Source: Brevibacillus parabrevis (GTDB lineage: Bacteria > Bacillota > Bacilli > Brevibacillales > Brevibacillaceae). Taken from it: DNA of 64,000 bases. The position numbers were made by a program, and so were the translations under genes. The stretch covers positions 186,001 to 250,000 of the forward strand of contig NZ_RHHV01000019.1 of the NCBI RefSeq assembly GCF_003710905.1, in the 5' to 3' direction. Positions 32,361 through 41,102 of the stretch are shown here, in pieces (the stretch's first letter is position 1; every line of letters starts with the position of its first letter). The notes under the pieces were generated by a model that saw nothing but the letters and a program-made list of their open reading frames with translations, had not been told where the DNA came from and searched no databases.

Positions 32361-32617
32361 GTGTCGTGTCCTCCCCTGCGATGAGCGAATTTCCGCCATG
32401 ATTTCCTTTTTTCAGCTTGCCCATTCCTTCCCATAAAAATCATCGGATGCAGCACGATATGCTGTTCATAAATAAGGAACGTTACTTTCTGCCTAACCTC
32501 ACCTGATACCATCGAACCAATTGGAAAAATTTTGACTAACTCCCTATCTTTCGCTTGGAAAATGATGCTAAAATAATGATGTGTGTAAAAATTTTCAAAG
32601 AAATGGAGAAAAAGGCC

Positions 32618-32974
32618 ATGGATTGGTATCTTAAAGTTTTAAAGAATTATGTAGGCTTCAGTGGGCGCGCAAGACGCACAGAGTATTGGATGTTTACCTT
32701 GTTCAGTGTAATCATTTCTTTGGTACTCATGCTCATCGAATACCTCGTCGGCTTGCCGCAATCTTTGTCTTCGCTGTACTCACTGGCTGTTTTGCTCCCT
32801 AGTTTGGGAGTAAGCGTTCGTCGCCTGCACGATGTTGGCAAAAGTGGCTGGTGGCTCCTGCTCGGGTTGATTCCGCTTATCGGAGCCATTATTTTGCTCG
32901 TATTCTTCTGCCAAGACAGTGAATCCGACAACAATTACGGTCCAAACCCGAAAGCAGAAGGAAGAGCATTGGTT
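32618..32974 (+). CDS. DUF805 small membrane protein
   Basis: About 118 residues starting at the ATG at 32618 (GGAG about 12 bases upstream). It opens with the family mark W-Y-L-K-V-L-K-N-Y-V-G-F-S-G-R-A-R-R-T-E-Y-W, where the R-R-x-E-Y-W block is typical of DUF805 (YhaH/YhaI). Three membrane segments follow, plus the conserved R-R-L-H-D-V-G-K-S-G-W-W motif between them. Function is unknown across the family. It is a single gene, divergent from speD and ended by a bidirectional terminator. Confidence 0.85.
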
Positions 32975-32980
32975 TAATGC

Positions 32981-33020
32981 AAAAAGCCTCTCCTCAACTT
33001 GCGGGAGAGGCCCTTCTTTT
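32981..33020. terminator. Bidirectional terminator at the end of the catabolic cluster
   Basis: Arms GCCTCTCC / GGAGAGGC with a ten-base loop and T-runs on both sides, between the DUF805 gene and the isomerase gene. Confidence 0.88.
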
Positions 33021-33032
33021 TTCCTCTGCTGA

Positions 33033-33905
33033 TCACGCTTCTTCCCAGAACCGCCGCAGATTGTCCATGCCAATCCGCGAGCCTTCGCGACAATCCTCCA
33101 TACCCTCGAACTCCACTGTGATGTAACCGTCGTAGCCAGACTGCTTCACCAGCTTGACCACCTCGCGAATATTGATATCCCCTTGACCGACGATGGCACC
33201 GCGCAAGAAATTGCCGTTGACCGTCTTGAACCACTTGCCTGCTCCCGGGTCCTGGTAGTACGGACGGAAGTAAAAGTCTTTGAAATGCACCAGTGACGCA
33301 TACGGAAGATTTTTCTTCACGCCCACCAATGAAGCTTCGTCGGCGCACATGAAGTTGCCGACATCGAGTGTCGTCTTGAAATTCGGACGGTTGACCGCCT
33401 GCACGACGCGTTGTACGCGATCGCTTGCCTGTACGAGCCACCCGTGATTTTCAATCGTCGTCGTAATTCCGAATTGCGCCGCATAATCAGCGATTTGCCG
33501 GCTGCCTTCAACCATCGCGTCCAGATGGCTTTCAAAATAAGCAATCGTCGTCTGCTCAACAGGTACGGTAAACGTGGAGACATCGTGGCGCATGTGGCGA
33601 ATCCCCATGCGATCCAGCAAATCTACGTGCGTTTTCAAACGCGCGACCTCTGCTTCAAACGCTTCCTGGCTGTCGTGAATGAAGTTGGCTGGCATCGAAT
33701 AGTTGGACAGCTCGATCCCCAGTGCTTTCGCCTTGTCTCGTACGGCATCCGCCAGCTCGTAATTGTCCACCAGCGTAAATCCGTACGGCACGATCTCCAT
33801 ATGCTCGCCGCCGTTGTCGGCAATCCATTGCACAACATCCAGCACATCCATTTCCCCAGCGCGAATCGCAGTCAACAAACTGTACGTGCTCAATCCGATT
33901 TTCAT
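33033..33905 (-). CDS. Sugar phosphate isomerase/epimerase-like TIM barrel
   Basis: A 290-residue xylose-isomerase-like (AP endonuclease 2) barrel. Metal-ligand candidates are E in T-I-E-N-H-G, D in T-L-D-V-G-N, H in L-V-H-F-K-D and E in V-E-F-E-G-M, in the order expected for the family. It is cytoplasmic. Relatives isomerise or epimerise keto-sugars; some cleave 3-keto-glycosides or dehydrate inosose. It is last in an eleven-gene cluster and directly follows two Gfo/Idh/MocA genes, a pairing seen in 3-keto-glycoside and inositol routes. The ATG at 33905 has GGTGGAG upstream. The substrate is unknown. Confidence 0.85.
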   Translation of the reverse strand: MKIGLSTYSLLTAIRAGEMDVLDVVQWIADNGGEHMEIVPYGFTLVDNYELADAVRDKAKALGIELSNYSMPANFIHDSQEAFEAEVARLKTHVDLLDRMGIRHMRHDVSTFTVPVEQTTIAYFESHLDAMVEGSRQIADYAAQFGITTTIENHGWLVQASDRVQRVVQAVNRPNFKTTLDVGNFMCADEASLVGVKKNLPYASLVHFKDFYFRPYYQDPGAGKWFKTVNGNFLRGAIVGQGDINIREVVKLVKQSGYDGYITVEFEGMEDCREGSRIGMDNLRRFWEEA

Positions 33906-33960
33906 TTGTTCTCCACCTCATCATCGTTTTTGGTATGCGCTCTCATTTTTGAAAAGTAAG

Positions 33961-34953
33961 CTAGGCAAGCAATGCTCGGTCGATGAAAACGGTTTGCTGC
34001 AATCGGTTGGATTCGTAAGCGGCTTTGACCACTTCCAAAGTCCGCAGCCCATCCAGCCCTGAAATGGACGGCGCCCGTTTTTCCTTGACCGCTTGTACAA
34101 AATCGGCAATCAGCCGCGCGTCCATATCCGCAGCCCACGGAAGCTGATTCAGCTTTCCTGCCTGGTCGTTGTAGTGGAGCAAGTGCTGACGGAAGACGTC
34201 TACTTCGACCGTTCCTTGCGTGCCCACGATCCGCATCGTCACATCGCCCCACGTGGGGAATGTTTTGGGACGCGACCAGCTTGGATCGATCCCGACGATC
34301 ACGCCGGATTCCAATACCAGTGAAACCATGCCGCAGTCTTCTACCGCCAACTGATGGAACCGCGTATCCAGCTCGGCGTAGACGCTTTTCACCTCATCCG
34401 CAAGCATCCAGCGTACGAGATCCATCAGGTGGACGATATGGTCGGTTGCCGCCCCGCCGCCTGACTGCTCTTCTTCCACAAACCAGCCGCCCGGCATCTG
34501 CCCGTGATTCGTGCTGTTGATAGCGAGAATTTCCCCGAGCGCTCCCAATTGCACCAGCTCTTTTACACGCTCGATCGCGGGCGCAAAGCGAACCGGATAC
34601 GCCACTTGCAGAATCACCGCTTCCGCTGCGCACACCCGAATCATTTCCTCGGCATCCGGGACGGTCGTTGCGATCGGCTTCTCGCATAACACATGCTTTT
34701 TGGCTTTGGCGCAGGCGAGCACGTGCGCTTTGTGTCTCGCGTTTTCCGAGCAGACTACGACTGCTTCGATCGGAGACTGCAAAAACGCGGCCAGATCGCG
34801 GTAATATTTTGCTCCATAAGCAGCGGCCATCGCTTCACCGCGAACGGGATCGTCGTCCCAAATCGCGTGCAGCTCCGCATCTGGATGATTTCGCAGGTGT
34901 GCGGCATAGCTTTGCGCGTGCATATGAGCAAAGCTCAATATTCCTACCTTCAT
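33961..34953 (-). CDS. Gfo/Idh/MocA-family oxidoreductase
   Basis: 330 residues. The Rossmann half carries E91-K92-P93 (C-E-K-P), which holds the catalytic Lys. The C-terminal half has the G-G-G-A-A-T-D-H-I-V-H-L-M-D-L-V-R-W segment with the Asp and His of the active site. The N-terminal loop G-I-L-S-F-A-H-M-H lacks the usual GxGxxG glycines but keeps the M-H that often follows, so cofactor binding may be altered. It should oxidise or reduce a sugar or cyclitol carbon with NAD(P). Its ATG at 34953 overlaps the stop of the preceding gene by ATGA, so the two are coupled. Confidence 0.85.
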   Translation of the reverse strand: MKVGILSFAHMHAQSYAAHLRNHPDAELHAIWDDDPVRGEAMAAAYGAKYYRDLAAFLQSPIEAVVVCSENARHKAHVLACAKAKKHVLCEKPIATTVPDAEEMIRVCAAEAVILQVAYPVRFAPAIERVKELVQLGALGEILAINSTNHGQMPGGWFVEEEQSGGGAATDHIVHLMDLVRWMLADEVKSVYAELDTRFHQLAVEDCGMVSLVLESGVIVGIDPSWSRPKTFPTWGDVTMRIVGTQGTVEVDVFRQHLLHYNDQAGKLNQLPWAADMDARLIADFVQAVKEKRAPSISGLDGLRTLEVVKAAYESNRLQQTVFIDRALLA

Positions 34954-35876
34954 TGGGCAACCTCTCCTTTTGCCAGACTGACAGGCTTTCCGGCCTTCGC
35001 TGACTCGCTGGCTGCCTGGGCGATTTCTTTTGCCAGCAACCAATCGCGTACGGTCATGCCAGCAGCCGCTTCGCCTAAAAGGTGTCGGACGAGCTGCTCC
35101 CGCTGCTTCTGTAAAGGATCAATCCCGGCGTGACTTCCTTGTTCCGTCTGACCTGCAACCGCCTGTCCGTCCGCGCCACCCCTGCTCCAGCGGATCGGCA
35201 AACTGTCGCGGCTGTCGTGCAGCAGCATCCCTGCGTCACCCGTCAGCTCGAAAAACGTGTGCTCGGACGAGTCAGCCTGAGACAGCTCCACCTGTGCGAT
35301 CGCACCATCACGCATCCTCAGGATGATTAGCGCATACTGGAGCAGCTGCCCTGTTGCCACCTCGCGCGCCACCTTGTTTGCCTGCACGCGCTCCACCTCG
35401 CCGAACGTCCAGCGCAGCCAGTCAAACTCGCGCATGCCCAAACGGGAAAAGATGCAGCCATCCACGCTTGCATGGGTTCCTCGCCGCAGCCGCAATACGC
35501 CTGGCTTGCCAATTGCCCCGCTTACAACCTGTTCACGCGCCTGCGCGTACTCCGGCGAAAAACGCAAAGAGTCCGTCAAGTACATCACGCAGCCATTTTG
35601 CTCGCACAAGTCTGCTGCCGCCACAAGCTGCTGATCGGACATCCCGGCGTGCTCGTCCAGGAGTATGTTTACGCCTGACCGAGCGGCATGCGTGACCCAT
35701 GTTCCTTCCACTGTTCCGGCAAATTCCACAAGCTCCACTTTTTCCTCCGCCAATAAACAACGCAGCTCCTGCAAGCTTTGCGCATGGCCAGCCACCTCTA
35801 CTCCGTGAATTTGCGACCAGCTTGCCTGCCGCTCTTTCGCAGAGTCATCGGCCCCGGCCACTGCTACCTTCACCAT
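34950..35876 (-). CDS. Degenerate Gfo/Idh/MocA-like protein, probable pseudoenzyme
   Basis: 308 residues from the ATG at 35876, with AAAAGGAGG upstream. The overall fold follows the Gfo/Idh/MocA pattern, but hallmark residues are replaced. The N-terminal glycine loop reads A-G-A-D-D-S. The E-K-P motif is E75-H76-A77, losing the catalytic Lys. The usual D-x-G-x-H-x-x-D segment reads S-R-L-G-M-R-E-F-D-W, losing both Asp and His. The reading frame is intact and coupled to the next, more regular oxidoreductase. It may be a regulatory or structural partner of that enzyme. This is inferred from motif comparison only. Confidence 0.7.
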   Translation of the reverse strand: MVKVAVAGADDSAKERQASWSQIHGVEVAGHAQSLQELRCLLAEEKVELVEFAGTVEGTWVTHAARSGVNILLDEHAGMSDQQLVAAADLCEQNGCVMYLTDSLRFSPEYAQAREQVVSGAIGKPGVLRLRRGTHASVDGCIFSRLGMREFDWLRWTFGEVERVQANKVAREVATGQLLQYALIILRMRDGAIAQVELSQADSSEHTFFELTGDAGMLLHDSRDSLPIRWSRGGADGQAVAGQTEQGSHAGIDPLQKQREQLVRHLLGEAAAGMTVRDWLLAKEIAQAASESAKAGKPVSLAKGEVAQ

Positions 35877-35905
35877 GACGCCAGACCTCCTTTTCCCCTG
35901 ATCCG

Positions 35906-37129
35906 CTAAAGCGAAAATTGGAACACATCCTGCAACAAAATGGCGGCTGCCCCTACGACCTCGACATCCTCTCCAAGCGAATTTGGCCGGATTTCCAACT
36001 CTTCTGTCAATATGCCGTGGGCGTACTCGCACACGTATTCGCGCACCTTTTCGATCAACAGCCCGTTTTCAAAAGCGATCTCGCCGCCCAAAATGATGAC
36101 CTCCGGATTGAACAAATGAATCAGGTTCACCATGCCAGCAGCCAAATAAGATGCGGTTTCCTCCAGGATGCTGACAGCGAGCGCGTCTTTTTCAGCCAAT
36201 GCTTGCCGGAACATTTTCGCGTTGATTTCGTTGAGATCATCGTGGGCCAGCGCCATGATGCTGCTCGCTTTCCCTTTGGCGAGAGCGGAAAGCAGCTTCG
36301 AGTAGATCGCGGGCCAGCTGACGTAATTTTCCAGGCAACCGATGTTGCCGCAATCGCAGCGCATGCCTGCCCGATCAATCGTCGTATGCCCAAACTCTCC
36401 GGCGCCGCCTTTGTAGCCGCGATAAATCGCTCCGTCCATCAACAAGCTCGCGCCCAGCCCGTCGCCAATCGTCACGTACAGCATGTTTTGATAGTGCCGG
36501 AAATGTCCGAGAGTCTTTTCCGCGAGCAAATAAGCATTCGTATCATTGTCCACCCACGTGTCTACCCCGAACCGCTGCTCAACCATTTCCTTCACAGGAG
36601 CGTCCCGCAATCGCAGCTTTGGATTGTAGCGAATCACGCCCTTTGCCGAGTCCACGATTCCTTGCGTCACAATCGAGATGCCCATGCAGTTGTCCAGGCT
36701 GCCTGCCCGGGACAAAAACCGCTCTATGACGTCCATTAAAAATGCCAGCACGCTGTCGCCTTGATTCAGCTTGATCGGATAAGCTTCCTTTTTCCTGATC
36801 CGCGCCTCCAAATTCATCTGGGCAATCGTCAGCTTGGAGCCGGAAATCGAGATTCCGATCAAAAAGCGGCTGTCCGGCGAAAACTGAACCAAAATCGGCT
36901 TTCTTCCCCCGTTCGATTCACCGACTCCAACCTCGCTCACCAAAGCGTCGCGGATCAGCTCGCTGACAGCCGAAGTGACCGTTGTCGGGCTTAGCTTGTT
37001 CCGCTTCGCGATTTCACTTCGGGAAATGGGGCCGTATTGACGGATGGTGTCCAAAATAATCGATCGATTCAACTCCTGGATCAGCTTCAAGTCGCCCGTC
37101 CTTCGCTTGACTCCATCCCTTTTATTCAT
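35906..37129 (-). CDS. ROK-family transcriptional repressor (NagC/XylR type)
   Basis: 407 residues. The N-terminal winged helix at about residues 25-70 (I-S-R-S-E-I-A-K-R-N-K-L-S-P-T-T-V) is followed by a ROK sugar-kinase-like fold with the zinc motif C-D-C-G-N-I-G-C-L-E (about residue 258) and the phosphate loop region V-D-N-D-T-N-A. It probably senses the sugar or sugar phosphate of this cluster and represses it. The ATG at 37129 has GGGGAG upstream. It lies inside the operon between transporter ATPase and oxidoreductase genes, so autoregulation is likely. A candidate operator is at 43860. Confidence 0.9.
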   Translation of the reverse strand: MNKRDGVKRRTGDLKLIQELNRSIILDTIRQYGPISRSEIAKRNKLSPTTVTSAVSELIRDALVSEVGVGESNGGRKPILVQFSPDSRFLIGISISGSKLTIAQMNLEARIRKKEAYPIKLNQGDSVLAFLMDVIERFLSRAGSLDNCMGISIVTQGIVDSAKGVIRYNPKLRLRDAPVKEMVEQRFGVDTWVDNDTNAYLLAEKTLGHFRHYQNMLYVTIGDGLGASLLMDGAIYRGYKGGAGEFGHTTIDRAGMRCDCGNIGCLENYVSWPAIYSKLLSALAKGKASSIMALAHDDLNEINAKMFRQALAEKDALAVSILEETASYLAAGMVNLIHLFNPEVIILGGEIAFENGLLIEKVREYVCEYAHGILTEELEIRPNSLGEDVEVVGAAAILLQDVFQFSL

Positions 37130-37156
37130 CGCTATCTCCCCTGCCGCGCATGCCGC

Positions 37157-38119
37157 TCACAGATGGCACGCGACCAGATGATCGTCTTCGGCCGCCTTTC
37201 GCAAATCTGGCGGAGTTGTCCGGCAAATCTCCATCGCGTATGGACAGCGCGTATGAAACAGACAGCCGGACGGCGGATTGACCGGGCTTGGCACATCCCC
37301 TTGCAAAATGATGCGCTCCCGCTTGGCACGCGGATCGGGGATCGGAACGGAAGACAGCAACGCTTTCGTGTACGGGTGCTGCGGGTTGGCAAAAAGCGTT
37401 TCTTTGGGCGCGGACTCCACGAGGCTGCCCAAATACATCACGCCGATTTTGTCGCTAATATGCTCCACGACACTCAGGTCGTGCGAAATGAACAAATACG
37501 TCAGTTGGAACTCTTCCTGCAAGTCTTTCAGCAGATTGAGGATTTGCGACTGAATGGACACGTCCAGCGCGGATACAGGCTCATCCGCCACGATCAGCTT
37601 CGGTTTCAGGATGAGGGCGCGGGCAATCCCGATGCGCTGGCGCTGCCCCCCGCTGAACTCATGGGCGAACTTTTCCGCGTGGTAGCTGTTCAAACCGACG
37701 ACTTCTAGCATCTCGGCGACAGTCCGCTCCCGTTCCTTGACAGACAGCTTCGAATGGATGATCAGCGGCTCCGCCACGACATCGCGGATTTTCATCCGTG
37801 GGTTCAGTGACGCATACGGGTCTTGAAACACCATCTGCACTTGCTTGCGCACCTCGCGCAGCTTCGTCTCGTTCATTTGCGAAATCTCTTCGCCATTGAT
37901 CCAAATTTTGCCCTCATCCGGGGTCAACAGCCGCGTAACCAGCCGCCCTGTCGTCGACTTGCCGCAGCCGCTTTCGCCGACGAGACTGAACGTCTCGCCC
38001 TCCTTGATTTCAAAAGAAACGCGGTTGACCGCCTTCACGCTTTTCTTGCTGGAGAACAGGCCGCTGTCAATCGGAAACGTCTTTTTGATCCCGTCTACCA
38101 CAACCAGTGGCTTACGCAT
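37157..38119 (-). CDS. Opp/Dpp-type ABC transporter ATP-binding protein, OppF-like
   Basis: 320 residues from the ATG at 38119 (GGGAGGGGGG upstream). Walker A G-E-S-G-C-G-K-S-T-T, signature F-S-G-G-Q-R-Q-R, Walker B L-I-V-A-D-E-P-V-S-A-L-D-V-S. The C-terminal oligopeptide-transporter extension has four cysteines (C-L-F-H-T-R-C-P-x4-I-C ... A-C-H-L), which bind an iron-sulphur cluster in characterised homologues. It overlaps the OppD-like gene by eight bases. With OppD it forms the ATPase pair of this importer. Confidence 0.92.
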   Translation of the reverse strand: MRKPLVVVDGIKKTFPIDSGLFSSKKSVKAVNRVSFEIKEGETFSLVGESGCGKSTTGRLVTRLLTPDEGKIWINGEEISQMNETKLREVRKQVQMVFQDPYASLNPRMKIRDVVAEPLIIHSKLSVKERERTVAEMLEVVGLNSYHAEKFAHEFSGGQRQRIGIARALILKPKLIVADEPVSALDVSIQSQILNLLKDLQEEFQLTYLFISHDLSVVEHISDKIGVMYLGSLVESAPKETLFANPQHPYTKALLSSVPIPDPRAKRERIILQGDVPSPVNPPSGCLFHTRCPYAMEICRTTPPDLRKAAEDDHLVACHL

Positions 38120-39104
38120 TCGCCCCCCTCCCTTCCTCGCCGTAGAGCCAGCAGCGGCAAAAGCGGTTCTCGCCCACGCCGGCAATCGCAGGCTCCTGCT
38201 CCCAGCAGATCGACATCGCCTCCTTGCAGCGCGGGGCAAATTTGCAGCCTTTGGGCATGTTGTTCGGAGTCGGTACATTGCCTGGAACGGAATCCAGCCT
38301 GTCGCGTTTTTGTCCGATTTTCGGCACAGAGCCAATCAAACCTTTTGTGTATGGATGCTTCGGCTCGTCAAACAGGTCGTAAACGGACGCTTCCTCCACT
38401 ACCCGCCCGGCGTACATGACGACGACACGATTGCACATCTCCGCCACCACGCCCAGATCGTGGGTAATCAACAGCATCGACATATGCTCATCGGCCTGGA
38501 GCTGCTTCATGACGTCCAAAATCTGCGCCTGGATCGTCACGTCGAGCGCCGTCGTCGGCTCGTCGGCAATCAGCAGGTTGGGGCGGCAGGACATCGCCAT
38601 CGCGATCATGATGCGCTGCCGCATCCCCCCTGACAACTGGTGCGGATACTCTGCCAAAATTTCTTGGGGGCGGGGAATCCCTACTTTGGTCAACATGCTG
38701 ACCGCGTGCTCCCGCGCCAGCTTATCCGAATAGCCGAGGTGCAGCCGGATCGCTTCTGCCAGCTGCTCGCCGATTTTCATCACCGGATTGAGCGAAGTCA
38801 TCGGCTCCTGAAAAATCATCGAGATTTCTTTTCCGCGAATCTGCCGCATGTCGTTCTCTGACATGGACAACAGGTTGGTGCCGTTATAAACAATCTCGCC
38901 TTGTGTGATCTCGCCCGTCGTATCCTTGAACAAACGCATGATCGAAAGCGAAGTCACGCTTTTGCCGCAGCCCGATTCTCCGACCAGACCGAGCACTTCG
39001 CCCTTTTTTATATGAAAGCTGACGTTGTCGAGTACGACCGTCTTGCGGTCATCCCTCGTGAACTGTGTTTGCAGATGCTTAACCTCGATGATGTTTTCAC
39101 TCAT
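38112..39104 (-). CDS. Opp/Dpp-type ABC transporter ATP-binding protein, OppD-like
   Basis: 330 residues from the ATG at 39104 (GAGGGAG upstream; a TTG at 39113 is less likely). Walker A G-E-S-G-C-G-K-S-V-T-S, signature L-S-G-G-M-R-Q-R, Walker B L-L-I-A-D-E-P-T-T-A-L-D-V-T. The C-terminal extension carries the cysteine set C-K-F-A-P-R-C-x5-I-C ... F-C, the OppD iron-sulphur ligand pattern. It is fourth in the transporter operon and coupled to the OppF-like gene. Confidence 0.92.
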   Translation of the reverse strand: MSENIIEVKHLQTQFTRDDRKTVVLDNVSFHIKKGEVLGLVGESGCGKSVTSLSIMRLFKDTTGEITQGEIVYNGTNLLSMSENDMRQIRGKEISMIFQEPMTSLNPVMKIGEQLAEAIRLHLGYSDKLAREHAVSMLTKVGIPRPQEILAEYPHQLSGGMRQRIMIAMAMSCRPNLLIADEPTTALDVTIQAQILDVMKQLQADEHMSMLLITHDLGVVAEMCNRVVVMYAGRVVEEASVYDLFDEPKHPYTKGLIGSVPKIGQKRDRLDSVPGNVPTPNNMPKGCKFAPRCKEAMSICWEQEPAIAGVGENRFCRCWLYGEEGRGANA

Positions 39105-39122
39105 CTGCCCCAACTCCCTCGT

Positions 39123-40016
39123 TTAGTTCTTCGTTTTCGGGTCCAGAATGTCGCGCAGGCCATCCCCTACCAGGTTGAAAGCCAGTACAGACAGGAAAAT
39201 CGCCAGACCGGGAATCATCACCACGTGGGGAGAAGTCGCGAGGTAATCGCGGCCCATGCTGAGCATCGCTCCCCAGTCGGGACTTTCCGGCTTTGCGCCC
39301 AGACCGAGAAAGCTGAGACTGGAAGCAGCCAGGATAGACGTGCCGATCCTGAGCGAAAAGAAGACGATCATGCTGGATACCGTCTCCGGAAAAATGTGGC
39401 GGAAAATGATCCGGCTGCTTTTGGCCCCCATGGAGCGCGCCGCTTCCACAAAGACGGCTTCTTTGGCTGCCAGCGTATTGCCGCGAATCAGCCGGGCAAA
39501 AGACGGAATGCTGAACACAGCCACGGCCACCACGACGTTTGTCAAACCGGGGCCGAGAATCGCGACGATGGCAATAGCCAGGAGCAAGTCAGGAAAAGCG
39601 AACATGACATCGCTGCCGCGCATGATCAGCCGATCGATCCAGCCGCCGTAGTAGCCGCTGCACAAGCCCAAAATCGTCCCGATGACAGCCCCGACAAACA
39701 CAGAGGTAAAGCTGACGCCGAGTGAAAGGCCCGCCCCGACAATAATCCGGCTCAAAATATCGCGCCCGTACTCATCCGTTCCCGCCCAGTGCGCCAGGGA
39801 AGGCGTCTGGAGCGTTGCATCGTAGTTTGGCTCGTACGGATCGTAAGGAGCGATCACTGGTCCGAAAATCGCGACCAGCACTAAAAACAGGATAAAAAAT
39901 CCGGCCCAGAACGCCGTCTTTTGCTTTTTCCACTTTTTCCAAAACTCGCGCGCCCTGGAGCTTTGCTTGTCCAGCGTGACAACAGTCGTCTGGCCGACTT
40001 CATTTACTACCTCCAT
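39123..40016 (-). CDS. Opp/Dpp-type ABC transporter permease, OppC-like
   Basis: 297 residues with an N-terminal cytosolic extension and six predicted membrane segments. The start of the core, F-I-L-F-L-V-L-V-A-I-F-G-P, and the Y-D-P-Y-E-P-N motif in the extracytoplasmic loop are typical of OppC/DppC. The EAA-like cytoplasmic loop is E-A-A-R-S-M-G-A-K-S-S-R-I-I-F-R-H. It pairs with the OppB-like permease. The ATG at 40016 has GGAGCGAAGG upstream and lies 18 bases after the OppB gene stop. Confidence 0.92.
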   Translation of the reverse strand: MEVVNEVGQTTVVTLDKQSSRAREFWKKWKKQKTAFWAGFFILFLVLVAIFGPVIAPYDPYEPNYDATLQTPSLAHWAGTDEYGRDILSRIIVGAGLSLGVSFTSVFVGAVIGTILGLCSGYYGGWIDRLIMRGSDVMFAFPDLLLAIAIVAILGPGLTNVVVAVAVFSIPSFARLIRGNTLAAKEAVFVEAARSMGAKSSRIIFRHIFPETVSSMIVFFSLRIGTSILAASSLSFLGLGAKPESPDWGAMLSMGRDYLATSPHVVMIPGLAIFLSVLAFNLVGDGLRDILDPKTKN

Positions 40017-40034
40017 TTCCTTCGCTCCCTTCGC

Positions 40035-40958
40035 TTAGCTTTCATAACGGATTTTCGGATTGAGCGCCTTGTACAGGATGTCTACCAGCAAGTTCACGAG
40101 GATAAACTCCAGCGAGAACAGCAAGATGACAGCCTGCACGACCGGATAGTCGCGAAAAGCGATGGAATCGACCAGTAGCCGCCCCATGCCCGGAATGCTG
40201 AACACCGTCTCGACCACGACCGAACCGCCCAACAAAAATCCGAATTGCAAGCCAGCAATCGTCACGACGGGAATCATCGAGTTTTTCAGCGCATGCTTGC
40301 GAACGACGACCGACTCCTTCAAGCCTTTCGCCCGACCTGTACGGATAAAATCTTCTTTCAATGTTTCAAGGAGAGACGAGCGGGTAAACCGGGCCAGCAT
40401 CGACATGATTCCCGCCCCCAGCGTCAGCGAAGGGAGAACGTAGCTTTTCCAGCCATCCACTCCCCCGGTCGGAAACCAGCCGAGCGTGACGGAAAAAATT
40501 TGTATGAGAATGAGCCCCAGCCAGAAGCCGGGCAAGGAAATGCCGGAAATCGCGGTCAGCATTCCGACGTAGTCCGGCCATTTGTTGCGAAAGACTGCGG
40601 AGACGGTTCCGATGAGCAGCCCCAGAACGAGCGCCCAGCCCAGGCTCATAAATGTCAAATTCATCGTGATGGAAAAACGGTTGGCGAACATGTCGCTGAT
40701 CGGCAGACCTGTTTTCAAGGAGTGGCCCAGATTGCCCGTGAGCAAGTTCTGCATATAGGTGGCGTACTGGGAAAGGAGCGGCTTGTCCAGCCCAAGCTCC
40801 TGACGGACGCGGGTGATCTCCTCCAGCGTAGCGTCTTTTCCAGCCGCCAGACGCACAGGGTCGCCCGGAACGAGATGGATGAAGAAGAAAATCAAGAGAG
40901 ACACGACGAAAATGATCGGGATGATCTCGATGAGCCTTTTTACGATGTAACGGAACAT
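40035..40958 (-). CDS. Opp/Dpp-type ABC transporter permease, OppB-like
   Basis: 307 residues from the ATG at 40958 (AGGAGGAAC upstream), with the OppB-family N-terminus Y-I-V-K-R-L-I-E-I-I-P, six membrane segments, the H-L-V-P-G-D-P-V motif in the first outer loop, and the coupling loop T-G-R-A-K-G-L-K-E-S-V-V-V. It sits directly downstream of the substrate-binding gene with about 140 bases between, which contain a weak hairpin (41059-41091) that may lower permease expression relative to the binding protein. Confidence 0.92.
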   Translation of the reverse strand: MFRYIVKRLIEIIPIIFVVSLLIFFFIHLVPGDPVRLAAGKDATLEEITRVRQELGLDKPLLSQYATYMQNLLTGNLGHSLKTGLPISDMFANRFSITMNLTFMSLGWALVLGLLIGTVSAVFRNKWPDYVGMLTAISGISLPGFWLGLILIQIFSVTLGWFPTGGVDGWKSYVLPSLTLGAGIMSMLARFTRSSLLETLKEDFIRTGRAKGLKESVVVRKHALKNSMIPVVTIAGLQFGFLLGGSVVVETVFSIPGMGRLLVDSIAFRDYPVVQAVILLFSLEFILVNLLVDILYKALNPKIRYES

Positions 40959-41058
40959 TGAGCGGTTCCTCCTAATGGATGGGAAAGCCACACGGCATGC
41001 AGCGTCATGCTTTCCTTCTCCCCAAGACTTTTCTTGCAACCAAGACGTAATAGGAAAG

Positions 41059-41091
41059 CAGCGTTGGGCTGTGAGCAGCGACCCAACGCTG
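41059..41091 (-). terminator. Weak hairpin between binding-protein and permease genes
   Basis: CAGCGTTGGG / CCCAACGCTG 10-bp arms with a 13-base loop and only a short T-run. It is probably a processing or partial-termination element setting binding-protein excess. Confidence 0.5.
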
Positions 41092-41102
41092 CCAGAAAAA
41101 CC

